The position numbers and the translations under genes were made by a program. Shown here in pieces: positions 52,847-61,499 of a stretch of 64,000 bases of DNA. The notes under the pieces were generated by a model. That model ran no database searches, was not told the DNA's origin, and worked only from the letters and a program-made list of their open reading frames with translations. Numbering within the stretch: the stretch's first letter is position 1; each line of letters begins with the position of its first letter. The stretch comes from Gemmataceae bacterium (GTDB taxonomy: Bacteria > Planctomycetota > Planctomycetia > Gemmatales > Gemmataceae), in contig JALHPZ010000001.1 of NCBI GenBank assembly GCA_022842245.1, positions 478,702-542,701 on the forward strand. The letters are read 5' to 3'.

Positions 52847-54112
52847 ATGCCCTCCAATCGACCGACATCCCGTTGGGTCCGTCTCGCCGCGATCGCGACC
52901 GTGCTGCTGTGCGTGCTGCTGCTCGCCGTCGGCGGCTTCGTCACCACGTTCCGCGTCGGCATGGCCGATCCGGTCTGGCCGACCGAACCGTGGTTTCTGC
53001 TGGGACAGGATTGGAATCAGCTCGAATTCGGATTCCTCGTCGAGCATTCGCACCGTCTCGTCGGCTGGCTCACTGGCGCTGCCGTGATTCTGTTCTCCTT
53101 GGGGGCGTGGCTCGGCGAGCCGGATCGGAAGCTCAAGCTGGTCGGCTTCGTGACCCTTATCGGATTGATCGTCGCCTACGGCGAATTCCACCGCGGCATG
53201 GGAGGGGTCTGGAACGAGGTCCAGGAGATTGCGAAGGCCCGGAGTAATCTCGATCCGAAGAGCGAGCGATTCGCCGAACAACTCGTCGAAGCCGGTGTAT
53301 TGAAGCAAGTGACTAAATGGCCGATCCCGCAGGCACTCGGTGTCGCGATGTTCGCGTTCGGGGTGCTTTTCTTCAGCGCGGCCGCGGCGGCGAAGCGTAC
53401 GCCGGGTGGGTGGGTCCGCTGCCTGGCGAACGTCGGTCTCGTCTGTGTCATGGCGCAAGGGCTGCTCGGCGGCTTCCGTGTCTTTCTGAACGCGCTGGCG
53501 GGCACGAACCTCGCCGCGATTCATGGCGTGTTCGGTCAGGTGACGTTCGCCGTGCTTGTCGCGGGTATGGTCCTCTGCCAGCCGCGCCGGGACGGCGACG
53601 CGATTCCCCTGTCGGAGTCCTCCCCGCTCGCGCGGCTCGCGTGGATTTCCGTCGCCGTCCTCTTTGTGCAACTGGTCTGGGCCGTGTGGGTTCGACATCA
53701 CGGTTCCGCCGTCGCTCAGCGCCTGCACATCCTGACGGCCTTCGTCGCCACCGGGTTTCTCGTCTGGTTGGCGGCGCGCATCCTTCTCAACCCGACCGCG
53801 AAGGCGGTCTACCGCGGCATCGCCATCCACCTGCTCGTGATCCTCGGCACGCAAGTGCTGCTCGGCGTCGAGTCGTATATCGGCAAGTTCGCCGCCGCCG
53901 GGCCTCAGGCGCAGAGACTGCCGGAAGATCGGACCGTTACCAAGCCGCAGGCGGGGATCCGTACGGCGCATCAACTGATCGGCGCCGGGCTGCTCGCCGC
54001 GACGGTGGCCGCCGGCGTGCGATTGGGCCGCCGGCCGCTGACATCTGGATATTCCGCCGCGCAGTCCGGGGAAAAAACCGTCGAATCCCCACGCCTCGAC
54101 GCGGTTCGCTAA
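52847..54112 (+). CDS. ctaA: heme A synthase (COX15/CtaA)
   Basis: A 421-residue membrane protein with eight helices. Conserved heme-ligand histidines are in E-H-S-H-R-L-V-G-W, E-F-H-R-G-M-G-G, A-A-I-H-G-V-F-G-Q and Q-R-L-H-I-L-T-A-F. CtaA oxidises heme O to heme A for the caa3 oxidase encoded just upstream. After the E-F-H-R helix there is a polar insert of about 45 residues (near residues 125-165). The extracytoplasmic Cys pair of Bacillus CtaA is missing. It starts after the repeat element. Confidence 0.93.
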   Translation: MPSNRPTSRWVRLAAIATVLLCVLLLAVGGFVTTFRVGMADPVWPTEPWFLLGQDWNQLEFGFLVEHSHRLVGWLTGAAVILFSLGAWLGEPDRKLKLVGFVTLIGLIVAYGEFHRGMGGVWNEVQEIAKARSNLDPKSERFAEQLVEAGVLKQVTKWPIPQALGVAMFAFGVLFFSAAAAAKRTPGGWVRCLANVGLVCVMAQGLLGGFRVFLNALAGTNLAAIHGVFGQVTFAVLVAGMVLCQPRRDGDAIPLSESSPLARLAWISVAVLFVQLVWAVWVRHHGSAVAQRLHILTAFVATGFLVWLAARILLNPTAKAVYRGIAIHLLVILGTQVLLGVESYIGKFAAAGPQAQRLPEDRTVTKPQAGIRTAHQLIGAGLLAATVAAGVRLGRRPLTSGYSAAQSGEKTVESPRLDAVR

Positions 54113-54140
54113 GATAAAACGCTCCTCGAACGGGACCGTC

Positions 54141-55076
54141 ATGCCCGCGACCGCTACCTTGCCCCGCACCCTCGCCGCCGACCGCGCCACCGATGCGCGT
54201 CCGGCGTTCGCCGACTACCTCGAGCTGACGAAGCCGAAGATCGCCACGATGGCGCTCGTCACGGTGGCCGTCGGCTATTTCCTCGGTGCCGCGCCGTCGC
54301 CGAATCTCGCGGTGCTCCTGCACACGCTCATCGGCGCGGGCCTCGTCGCCGCGGGCGGCAGCGCGCTGAACTGCTGGCTGGAACGCTCTGCCGACGCGCG
54401 CATGAACCGCACCCGAAGCCGTCCGCTGCCCGGCGGGCGCATGACCGCGGCGGAAGCGTTTTCCTTCGGGCTGACCGTCGCCGTGGTTGGCGTGATTTAT
54501 CTTGCCGCCGCCGTGCCGAACATCGAAGCCGCGATCGCCGCCGCCGCCACCGGGTTCCTCTACGTCGCGGTCTACACGCCGCTGAAGCGACTCACGGCCT
54601 GGAACACCGTCGTCGGCGCCATCCCCGGTGCACTCCCCCCGGTCATCGGCTGGTGCGCCGCCCGCGGCGCGCTCTCCGCCGACGCCATCGCACTCTTCGC
54701 GATTCTCTTCGTCTGGCAACTCCCGCACTTCTTCAGCATCGCCTTCCTCCACCGCCACGACTACGCTCGCGGCGGCATGAAAATGCTCCCGTGCGTCGAG
54801 CGGCCCGACGGCTTCTGGACCGGAGTCGCCACCGTCGCCACCGCCGCGGTCCTGCTCCTTGTCGGGCTAACCCCATATTTCTTCGGTTCGGCCCGCGAGG
54901 TCTTCCTCGCCGGCGCCGCGATCCTCGGCTTCTGGTTCCTCGCCCGCTGCGTCCGCTTCGCGATCGATCGGAACGAACGCACAGCCCGCACCGTTCTGCG
55001 CGGCTCGCTCGTCTACCTCGCCGGCGTCATGGTGCTGCTCGTTGCCGACTGGATGCTCCCGCGCTACTTCGGCTGA
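54141..55076 (+). CDS. ctaB: protoheme IX farnesyltransferase (heme O synthase)
   Basis: A 311-residue UbiA-type prenyltransferase with about nine helices. Prenyl-diphosphate/Mg site: N-C-W-L-E-R-S-A-D-A-R-M-N-R-T-R-S-R-P-L-P (N-x3-E/D-x3-D-x2-M-x-R-T). Second loop: Y-T-P-L-K-R-L-T, and later W-Q-L-P-H-F-F-S-I-A with H-R-H-D-Y. It attaches a farnesyl tail to heme B, the step before CtaA. It lies 28 bp after ctaA, so the pair makes heme A in order. Confidence 0.95.
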   Translation: MPATATLPRTLAADRATDARPAFADYLELTKPKIATMALVTVAVGYFLGAAPSPNLAVLLHTLIGAGLVAAGGSALNCWLERSADARMNRTRSRPLPGGRMTAAEAFSFGLTVAVVGVIYLAAAVPNIEAAIAAAATGFLYVAVYTPLKRLTAWNTVVGAIPGALPPVIGWCAARGALSADAIALFAILFVWQLPHFFSIAFLHRHDYARGGMKMLPCVERPDGFWTGVATVATAAVLLLVGLTPYFFGSAREVFLAGAAILGFWFLARCVRFAIDRNERTARTVLRGSLVYLAGVMVLLVADWMLPRYFG

Positions 55077-55081
55077 TTTCC

Positions 55082-55489
55082 ATGCCGATCCGCCTCCTCC
55101 TTGTGAACGGCCGTGGACCGATCTCCGGCCCGGAATTCTCCGCGCTCGCGGACCGGATGCGTGTTCGCGGTGTCGACGTCGCGACGATTGAAAGCTTCGT
55201 TGGCACCGAACCGTGGACGATCTTCGAACGGATGCGCGCGGCGAACGTCTTTCCGCCCGGCGCGGTGATGGTCGCGGCGGTGAACGCGTACGAAGTGACG
55301 GCGGCGAAGAACGCGGGCGCTTGGGCCGTCGGCGTGACGGACGCGCTTGTCGAACCGGGATCGCCCCCACCAAGCGAGGACGACCGGAACCGGTACCGCT
55401 CGGTGTTTCTGGATGCCGGCGCGGACGCGGCGGTCGACGCCGTATCGGAACTCGCCGACGCCATCGAGGCGATCGACGGGCTGATGTAG
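55082..55489 (+). CDS. short degenerate PhnX-like HAD protein
   Basis: A 135-residue protein whose C-terminal two thirds follow phosphonoacetaldehyde hydrolase (PhnX): P-W-T-I-F-E-R-M near the R-P-x-P-W-M region, then A-K-N-A-G-A-W-A-V-G-V, and the ending A-G-A-D-A-A-V-D-A-V-S-E-L. The first strand, L-L-L-V-N-G-R-G-P-I-S-G, occupies the place of the nucleophile motif D-W-A-G-T, with Asn for Asp, and the later V-x-D-D/T motif is V-A-A-V-N-A. The cap domain is missing: the length is half of a normal PhnX (about 270). It is unlikely to be an active phosphatase. It begins six bases after ctaB. Confidence 0.65.
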   Translation: MPIRLLLVNGRGPISGPEFSALADRMRVRGVDVATIESFVGTEPWTIFERMRAANVFPPGAVMVAAVNAYEVTAAKNAGAWAVGVTDALVEPGSPPPSEDDRNRYRSVFLDAGADAAVDAVSELADAIEAIDGLM

Positions 55490-55541
55490 TCGAACCATTC
55501 GTAGGTTGATCGTTTCCGAACTCCTTCACCCCTGAATCGTC

Positions 55542-57764
55542 ATGCATCGTGCCTTCATTCTGCTGTTAGTTCCCTCCTTTGCGTTCGCCCAGGGCACGGC
55601 CGAGGACTACAAGCGAGCGATGGCGCTGCGCGAGAAGTACGCCGACGCCGTGGCGCATCCGACGGTGACGCCATCGTGGATGGGCGGCAGCCGCTTCTGG
55701 TACCGGGACGACCTCGGCGGCGGAAAGCGCCGGTTTCTGAAGGTTGATGCCGAAAAGGCGAATCAGGAACCGGCGTTCGACCACGCAAAGCTCGCCGAGG
55801 CCTACGGCAAGGCCGCGGGGCGAAAGGTGGACTCCGATCGGTTGCCGTTCGACGCCATCGAACTCGATGGTTCGACCGTGACGTTCACCGTGAACGAGCG
55901 GACGTGGAAGTTTGACGGCGGGAAGGGCACGATCACGGAGGAACGTCGAACGCAACCGGTCGCGCCACCGGCCCCGCAGGGGCGCTTTGGTCCGCGACGA
56001 GGCCAACGCCCGCAAGGCGACGACACCGGCACGCGCTCGCCCGACGGCCGCTATTCCGCGTTCGTGCGCAATCACAACGTCTGGATTCGCGAGACCGGAT
56101 CACGCCAGGAGTTCCCGCTCTCCTTCGAAGGCACGGCCGACGACGGATACACACGGATGTTCTGGTCCCCGGATTCCACGAAGCTCATCGGCATCCGGCG
56201 CACGAAGGGCGGCGACCGAACCGTCACGTATGTCGAGTCGTCGCCGCGCGATCAGCTCCAGCCGAAGACGACCACGCTGCCGTACCTGAAGCCGGGCGAC
56301 CCGATTCCGCAGCCGAAGCCGCACCTGTTCGACATCAAGAGCCGCAAGGAAATCCCGGTGTCGGATGCGCTGTTCTCGAACCCGTGGGACGTGAGCTATG
56401 AGCACTGGACGCCGGACTCGAAGCGGTTTCTGTTCCTGTACAACCAGCGCGGGCACACGGTGCTGCGGGTCGTCGCCATCGACGCCGAAACGGGCAAGAC
56501 GACCGCGATCGTGAACGAGGAGTGCAAGACCTTCTTCGACTACGCCGGCAAGCTGTACCTGCGCTACCTCGACGAGTCGAACGAACTGATCTGGATGAGC
56601 GAACGCAACGGCTGGAATCACCTCTACTTGATCGACGCGAAGACCGGCAGCGTGAAGAACCCAATCACGAAAGGCGAATGGGCCGTGCGCGGTGTGGACC
56701 GTGTCGACGCCGAGAAGCGCGAGATCGTCTTGCGCACCGTCGGCGTGAACCCGAACGACGACCCGTACCATGTCCACGTCGCCCGCGTGAAGTTCGACGG
56801 GTCCGAGTTCAAAATGCTCACCGAAGGGGATGGGTTTCACACGGTCAACTGGTCGCCGAACAACCGCTGGTTCGTCGACAGCTATTCGCGCGTCGATGCC
56901 CCGCCGATGCATGTGCTGCGCAAGGCCGACGGAACGAAAGACCTGGAACTCGGCACGGCCGATATCTCCGAACTGACCAAGCGCGGCTGGAAGGCGCCCG
57001 AACGCTTCGCCGCCAAGGGCCGCGACGGCAAGACCGACATCCACGGCATTATCCTGCGGCCGTCGAACTTCGATCCGAAAAAGAAGTACCCCGTCATCGA
57101 ATACATCTACGCCGGACCGCATGACCACCACGTGCCCAAGCGGTTCGCGAGCTACTACGGCCGGCAGCAAATGGCCGAACTCGGCTTTATCGTCGTCCAG
57201 TGCGATGGCATGGGTACGAGTTGGCGCTCGAAGGCGTTCCATGACGTTTGCTGGAAGAACCTCGGCGACGGCGGCTTCCCGGACCGCATCGCTTGGATCA
57301 AGGCCGCCGCCGCGAAGTTCCCCGAGATGGACCTCTCGAAGGGCGTTGGGATCTACGGCGGCTCCGCCGGCGGGCAGAACACGCTCTGCGGCATGTTGGC
57401 GCACCCTGATTTCTACACCGTCGGCGTTGCCGACTGCGGCTGCCACGACAACCGCATGGACAAGGTCTGGTGGAACGAACTCTGGATGAGCTGGCCGGTC
57501 GGCCCGCACTACGTCGAACAGTCCAACACCACGAACGCCCACAAATTGAAGGGCAAGCTCATGCTCGTCGTCGGCGAGATGGATTCGAACGTGGACCCGG
57601 CCAGTACCCTGCAGGTGGTGAACGCGCTGGAAAAGGCCGACAAGGATTTCGACCTGCTCTATATGACCGGCACGAACCACGGCGCGGCCGAGTCGCCCTA
57701 TGCGAACCGCCGGCGGATGGACTTCTTCGTCCGACACCTGCTCGGCGTCGAACCGCGACGGTAG
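55542..57764 (+). CDS. exported S9 (DPP IV-type) serine peptidase
   Basis: A 740-residue peptidase with a signal peptide (about residues 1-16). The N-terminal half is the DPP IV-like beta-propeller, and residues about 510-735 form the alpha/beta hydrolase. Catalytic triad: S608 in Y-G-G-S-A-G-G-Q, D681 in V-V-G-E-M-D-S-N-V-D, and H713 in G-T-N-H-G. Family members release dipeptides or act as acylaminoacyl peptidases. Residues about 140-165 are a Pro/Arg/Gly-rich insert in the propeller. The gene is single and convergent with the sigma factor gene. Confidence 0.92.
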   Translation: MHRAFILLLVPSFAFAQGTAEDYKRAMALREKYADAVAHPTVTPSWMGGSRFWYRDDLGGGKRRFLKVDAEKANQEPAFDHAKLAEAYGKAAGRKVDSDRLPFDAIELDGSTVTFTVNERTWKFDGGKGTITEERRTQPVAPPAPQGRFGPRRGQRPQGDDTGTRSPDGRYSAFVRNHNVWIRETGSRQEFPLSFEGTADDGYTRMFWSPDSTKLIGIRRTKGGDRTVTYVESSPRDQLQPKTTTLPYLKPGDPIPQPKPHLFDIKSRKEIPVSDALFSNPWDVSYEHWTPDSKRFLFLYNQRGHTVLRVVAIDAETGKTTAIVNEECKTFFDYAGKLYLRYLDESNELIWMSERNGWNHLYLIDAKTGSVKNPITKGEWAVRGVDRVDAEKREIVLRTVGVNPNDDPYHVHVARVKFDGSEFKMLTEGDGFHTVNWSPNNRWFVDSYSRVDAPPMHVLRKADGTKDLELGTADISELTKRGWKAPERFAAKGRDGKTDIHGIILRPSNFDPKKKYPVIEYIYAGPHDHHVPKRFASYYGRQQMAELGFIVVQCDGMGTSWRSKAFHDVCWKNLGDGGFPDRIAWIKAAAAKFPEMDLSKGVGIYGGSAGGQNTLCGMLAHPDFYTVGVADCGCHDNRMDKVWWNELWMSWPVGPHYVEQSNTTNAHKLKGKLMLVVGEMDSNVDPASTLQVVNALEKADKDFDLLYMTGTNHGAAESPYANRRRMDFFVRHLLGVEPRR

Positions 57765-57779
57765 GGGCACATTCGCCGG

Positions 57780-58679
57780 TTACCCGGCGAGCGCCTTTCC
57801 CTTGCTCCCGAGCAATCGGGAGAGTTCGTCCGCGGAGAGTCGCGGGTCGTCGGTGAGGACGCCGCCGAGTTCCGTGAGCACAAACCCTTCCAGATCCTCG
57901 CCAGCCCAACCGTCGCGGACGAGCCGTTCGCCAATGGCTTCGAGGGCCTTGTCGCGGAGCTTGTCGGTCTGGCGGGAAATCGTGCCTTCGTGAACGCCGA
58001 GGAGATTGGCGACGTCGCGCTGGCTCATCTTGTAGCGCCAGCGCAGGCCGAGGATCAATCGCTCGCCATCCGGTACGGCGTCGAGCCAGTCGCGCGCCGC
58101 CGCTACGAATAATTCATGCCAGCGCAACTCTTCGCGGGGCATCGTCGGCAGCGGGACGGCGAGGTCGTCGTCCGGCAGGGCGATCGCGCCCGTGCCCTTG
58201 CGCAACTTAGACAGGTGACTGTTCTGGAAGACGCGGACCAGCCACGGCGCCAGCGGCCGTTGTCCGTCGTACCGGGCGAGAACCGGTAATCCGTGTTCGG
58301 TTTCCGATACGATCAGGCCGCTCCAGAATTCCGCGACTGCGGTCTCCTGTCGTTCCTCGTTGCGAGGGTAGAGCCGCACCGCCCGCGCCCGTAGTGCATC
58401 GACCAAAAGCGAATCGCTCCGACCCATCCGCGCGGCGAAGAGCAGTTCCCAAGCCGCCTCGATCCCTTCCAGACATCCGACGGTCACGGCCCAGTCGAGC
58501 GAATACAGCCCGTCCAGGTACGACGTCCACGTCACCGGGGCTTCGGATTTGCTTTGAAAAAGGGAAAAGGTCCGGTCGAGGTGGGCATCGAAGCGATCCC
58601 GCGCCAGCGGCAGGCGCGGGAACTGAAGTCGCAGGGAATGGAAGAGGAGCGTCCGGCGGTGGCGGTCGGGTTCGGTCAC
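57780..58679 (-). CDS. sigma-70 family (ECF-like) RNA polymerase sigma factor
   Basis: A 299-residue protein. Region 2-like sequence is in the middle (W-L-V-R-V-F-Q-N-S-H-L-S-K-L-R-K), and region 4 is clear: I-L-G-L-R-W-R-Y-K-M-S-Q-R-D-V-A-N-L-L-G-V-H-E-G-T-I-S-R-Q, a helix-turn-helix. The unusually long N-terminal part (about 150 residues) has no recognised motif. GTG 58679 has GGAG eight bases upstream; the longer frame would run into the MCE gene. It follows that gene by 37 bp on the same strand. Confidence 0.8.
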   Translation of the reverse strand: MTEPDRHRRTLLFHSLRLQFPRLPLARDRFDAHLDRTFSLFQSKSEAPVTWTSYLDGLYSLDWAVTVGCLEGIEAAWELLFAARMGRSDSLLVDALRARAVRLYPRNEERQETAVAEFWSGLIVSETEHGLPVLARYDGQRPLAPWLVRVFQNSHLSKLRKGTGAIALPDDDLAVPLPTMPREELRWHELFVAAARDWLDAVPDGERLILGLRWRYKMSQRDVANLLGVHEGTISRQTDKLRDKALEAIGERLVRDGWAGEDLEGFVLTELGGVLTDDPRLSADELSRLLGSKGKALAG

Positions 58680-58716
58680 AGCGTCGTCTCCGTGATCGAC
58701 CGGCCATCGCGACCGG

Positions 58717-59760
58717 CTACTGTGGCGTAAACACGAACACCTGCAAATGGTTCGCGGGCGGTACATCCGCACCGACGGCCGGCGAACCGGACCGCCCCAA
58801 CCCGAGCGCCGTCACCTTCCGGCGGCTCCACCATCCCATTTTATGCGCCCCGTTCGCCTTGAGGAATTCCACCGCCACTTCCGCCTGCTTCCGCGTCAGT
58901 TGTTCGACCGTCGCGGCCGGTTGTGACGACTCCGCCGCGCCGTGCCCGCACACCACCACCGCCTCCGACTTCGCGTTCGGCTGGTTGCGGATCCACAGGC
59001 CGACGGCCCGAAGGTGCGTCTTCCCGGATTCGGTCAGAATGGCCGAGTCCGGTTCGAAGATGTCGGCGGCGGCGTAGGTCATCGTCTCCTGGCGGCAATC
59101 GGGCCGCACCAGGAGTGCCGTCGCGTTCTCGACATAATCGCGGACGATCGGCAACCGGGAGATCGCGTCGCTATTCTGCTTGACGGATTGAATGGTGTCG
59201 CGGCCGTCCTGCACCAGCCCGCGGACGCCGACGGCTTCGGTGGCCACGATGCCGTCGACCTTGCGCAATGCGCCGCGCACGTCGCCGACCATGCCGCGGA
59301 TGTCCTTGAGTGCGAGTTCCCCCTCGGCCGCGAGGCTGGCCACGTCGGGCGTCGGTGCGGCTTCCAGCGATTCGCCCAGGAACGGCCCGGCCGCCCGGCG
59401 ACCCGGCAGAATGTTCACCACCTTCGAGCCGAGCAGGCCCGTGGGTTGCACCTGCGCCCGCGCGTTGGCGTAAAGCTTGTCGCGAAACTTCGCGTCGAGC
59501 TGCATCCGCACCCGGATCGGTCCGTCGCCATCAGGGTAATCGATCGCGACGATCTGACCGGCGTCGACACCCCGGACGCGGACCGTGGTGCCGGGCGCGA
59601 GATCGTGAGCCTCCGGCAGGTCGACGGCGACGGAAAACGACTCGCGCCAGTAGCCTTGTTTGGCGGCGATGGCGACGAGGCCGCCGCCACCGAGCGCGAC
59701 CCCGGCGAACACGACGAGGCCGAGGACGATCGCCTGCCAGCGGGAGAGTTTGTCGTTCAT
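58717..59760 (-). CDS. MCE (MlaD) domain fused to an OmpA-like C-terminus
   Basis: A 347-residue protein: one N-terminal membrane helix (about residues 10-32), an MCE/MlaD domain (about 38-120; V-R-V-R-G-V-D-A-G-Q-I and P-T-G-L-L-G-S-K-V-V-N-I), a helical spacer (130-225) and a C-terminal region (about 232-347) that follows the OmpA-like order D-I-F-E-P-D-S-A-I-L...L-R-A-V-G-L-W-I, L-T-R-K-Q-A-E-V-A-V-E-F-L and K-V-T-A-L-G-L-G. MlaD-type proteins move lipid between membranes; OmpA-like domains bind peptidoglycan. The C-terminal call is weaker because the usual R-V-x-x-x-G-x-G arginine pattern is altered. Confidence 0.75.
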   Translation of the reverse strand: MNDKLSRWQAIVLGLVVFAGVALGGGGLVAIAAKQGYWRESFSVAVDLPEAHDLAPGTTVRVRGVDAGQIVAIDYPDGDGPIRVRMQLDAKFRDKLYANARAQVQPTGLLGSKVVNILPGRRAAGPFLGESLEAAPTPDVASLAAEGELALKDIRGMVGDVRGALRKVDGIVATEAVGVRGLVQDGRDTIQSVKQNSDAISRLPIVRDYVENATALLVRPDCRQETMTYAAADIFEPDSAILTESGKTHLRAVGLWIRNQPNAKSEAVVVCGHGAAESSQPAATVEQLTRKQAEVAVEFLKANGAHKMGWWSRRKVTALGLGRSGSPAVGADVPPANHLQVFVFTPQ

Positions 59761-59957
59761 GGGCGGCTCGGTTGCGAGGGATTCGCCGGGTTATTCGCTG
59801 GAGAAACGGACAGCTTGAGGAAAATCGCTCGCCGCCATCATGGTAACCGGTCGTCGCGTCCGTCGGGAACGCCGTTCGCATATTTTGCCCTAGACAACCT
59901 CGCGGACTCGCGGTATTGGCCGCCGAATTCGTTTGTTAAATAGGCCGGGGAACCGTC

Positions 59958-60968
59958 GTGGCTGCCGCCAAGCCGGATAGCGAGCTGGTGGTGGAATCGT
60001 CGCACCTGACGAAGATCTACCAGAATCGCCAGATTGCCTTGAACGACGCCACGCTGGCCGTGGAGCCGGGGACCGTACTCGGTCTGCTCGGCCCGAACGG
60101 CGCGGGCAAGACCACGTTTCTGCGTCTCGTGCTGGGGCTGCACCGACCAACGGCCGGCTGGGCGAAGGTCTTCAACAAGACGATGACGCCCAACGCCGCG
60201 GACCTCCGCAGGCGGATCGGTTACATCCCGACAAACCCGCAGTTTCCGAAGGGCATGACGCCCATCACGTATCTGGATTACATTGCGCGCCTCTTCGGCA
60301 TGCCCCGGAACGAGCGCAAGCCGCGCTTGGCGTCGTTGATTCGCGCCGTCGACCTTCTGCCGCATTCGGGCGAATCGATCGCCCACTTCACGCCGGGCCA
60401 GACCGCCCGACTCGCCGTCGCCGCCAGCCTCATCAACGAACCCGACTTGCTGATCTGGGACGAACCGACGCACGGGCTGGACATCGAAGCCCGCCGCTCG
60501 ATGCTCGAACTCATCAAGACGCTCGCCGCCGAGAAGACGCTGATCCTCAGCAGCCACAACCTCACGGACGTGGACGAGGTCTGCAACCACGCGGCCGTGC
60601 TGAACAAGGGTCAACTCATTTTTCAAGGCAGCCTGCAGGAACTGAAGGGCCGCATCCGCAAGAATCATTACGAACTGGACCTCGACGGCGACCAGAAGTC
60701 GATCACGAAGTCGCTGGGCGTATTGAAGGCGATGAAGGAAGTGACGCAGGCGGTGCTGCGTCAGCGCCGGCTGGACCTGAAACTGACGGACGACGTGGCG
60801 AACACGGCCATCCTCGCCCAGGTCTTTCAGGTGCTGTCCGACAACAAGGTGTCGCTCATCTGTCTTCGCAGCGTGGGGATGCAGACCGAACAGGCCTATC
60901 TGGACCTCATGGAACAGGAAGAGAGCCGCGGCTTTACGCGCCTCGTGCAACTCGCGGAGGCGGCGTAG
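59958..60968 (+). CDS. ABC transporter ATP-binding protein
   Basis: A 336-residue ATPase. Walker A G45-P-N-G-A-G-K51-T-T; signature F144-T-P-G-Q (instead of L-S-G-G-Q); Walker B L-L-I-W-D168-E169-P; switch His in L-S-S-H-N-L. After about residue 225 comes a C-terminal domain as in drug/antibiotic-type exporters. The imperfect signature loop is seen in some ABC-2 systems. A VOC gene and a permease gene follow on the same strand. GTG 59958 is the start. Confidence 0.88.
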   Translation: MAAAKPDSELVVESSHLTKIYQNRQIALNDATLAVEPGTVLGLLGPNGAGKTTFLRLVLGLHRPTAGWAKVFNKTMTPNAADLRRRIGYIPTNPQFPKGMTPITYLDYIARLFGMPRNERKPRLASLIRAVDLLPHSGESIAHFTPGQTARLAVAASLINEPDLLIWDEPTHGLDIEARRSMLELIKTLAAEKTLILSSHNLTDVDEVCNHAAVLNKGQLIFQGSLQELKGRIRKNHYELDLDGDQKSITKSLGVLKAMKEVTQAVLRQRRLDLKLTDDVANTAILAQVFQVLSDNKVSLICLRSVGMQTEQAYLDLMEQEESRGFTRLVQLAEAA

Positions 60969-61021
60969 AACGGCATCGGGAGCCGACTCCGGCTTCTCGC
61001 CCCTTCCCTGGAGGCTCGACC

Positions 61022-61486
61022 ATGGTCAAAGCGATTCCCGACGGCGAGCACACCGTTACGATGTACCTGCATGTTCGCGGTGCAGCCGACGCACTGGCCT
61101 TCTATGAGAAGGCGTTCGGTGCCCGGGAAAAGTTCCGGTTGACGATGGGCGATCAGATCGGCCATGCCGAATTCGTCATCGGCGATACGGCGATCATGGT
61201 CTCCGATGAGAATCCGGCCTGGGGTAACTCCAGCCCAACGACGCTCGGCGGGCGGAGCAGCGGGATGAACATCTATGTGCCAGATTGCGACGCGGCGTAC
61301 GCGAAGGCACTGGCCGCCGGCGCGACGTCGCTCATGCCGCCCGCGGACCAGTTCTACGGGCACCGCAGTGCGGCCGTCATCGATCCGTTCGGCCACAAAT
61401 GGAGTCTCTCGACGCAGATTGAGGAAATGACTCCCGCCGAAATGCAGGCCCGCATGAACGCCTGGATCCAGTCGCAGGCGAAGTAA
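61022..61486 (+). CDS. PhnB-like VOC protein inside the ABC cluster
   Basis: A 154-residue VOC-fold protein of the PhnB-like type: Y-L-H-V-R-G-A-A-D-A-L-A-F-Y-E-K-A-F-G-A at the start and A-V-I-D-P-F-G-H-K-W-S-L-S-T at the end. GGAGG lies about seven bases before ATG 61022. It sits between the ABC ATPase (53-bp gap) and the permease (13-bp gap), so cotranscription is likely. Its substrate and link to export are unknown. Confidence 0.88.
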   Translation: MVKAIPDGEHTVTMYLHVRGAADALAFYEKAFGAREKFRLTMGDQIGHAEFVIGDTAIMVSDENPAWGNSSPTTLGGRSSGMNIYVPDCDAAYAKALAAGATSLMPPADQFYGHRSAAVIDPFGHKWSLSTQIEEMTPAEMQARMNAWIQSQAK

Positions 61487-61499
61487 GGGAGACGAGCTC

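Noticed and set aside
57774-57789. CGCCGG/CCGGCG hairpin between the S9 peptidase and sigma factor genes
   Set aside because: Six-base stem without a T-run, overlapping the sigma gene stop; expected by chance at this GC.
59884-59940. Possible promoter TAGACA with TATTGG before the ABC ATPase gene
   Set aside because: The -35 is fair, but the -10 matches only three of six bases.
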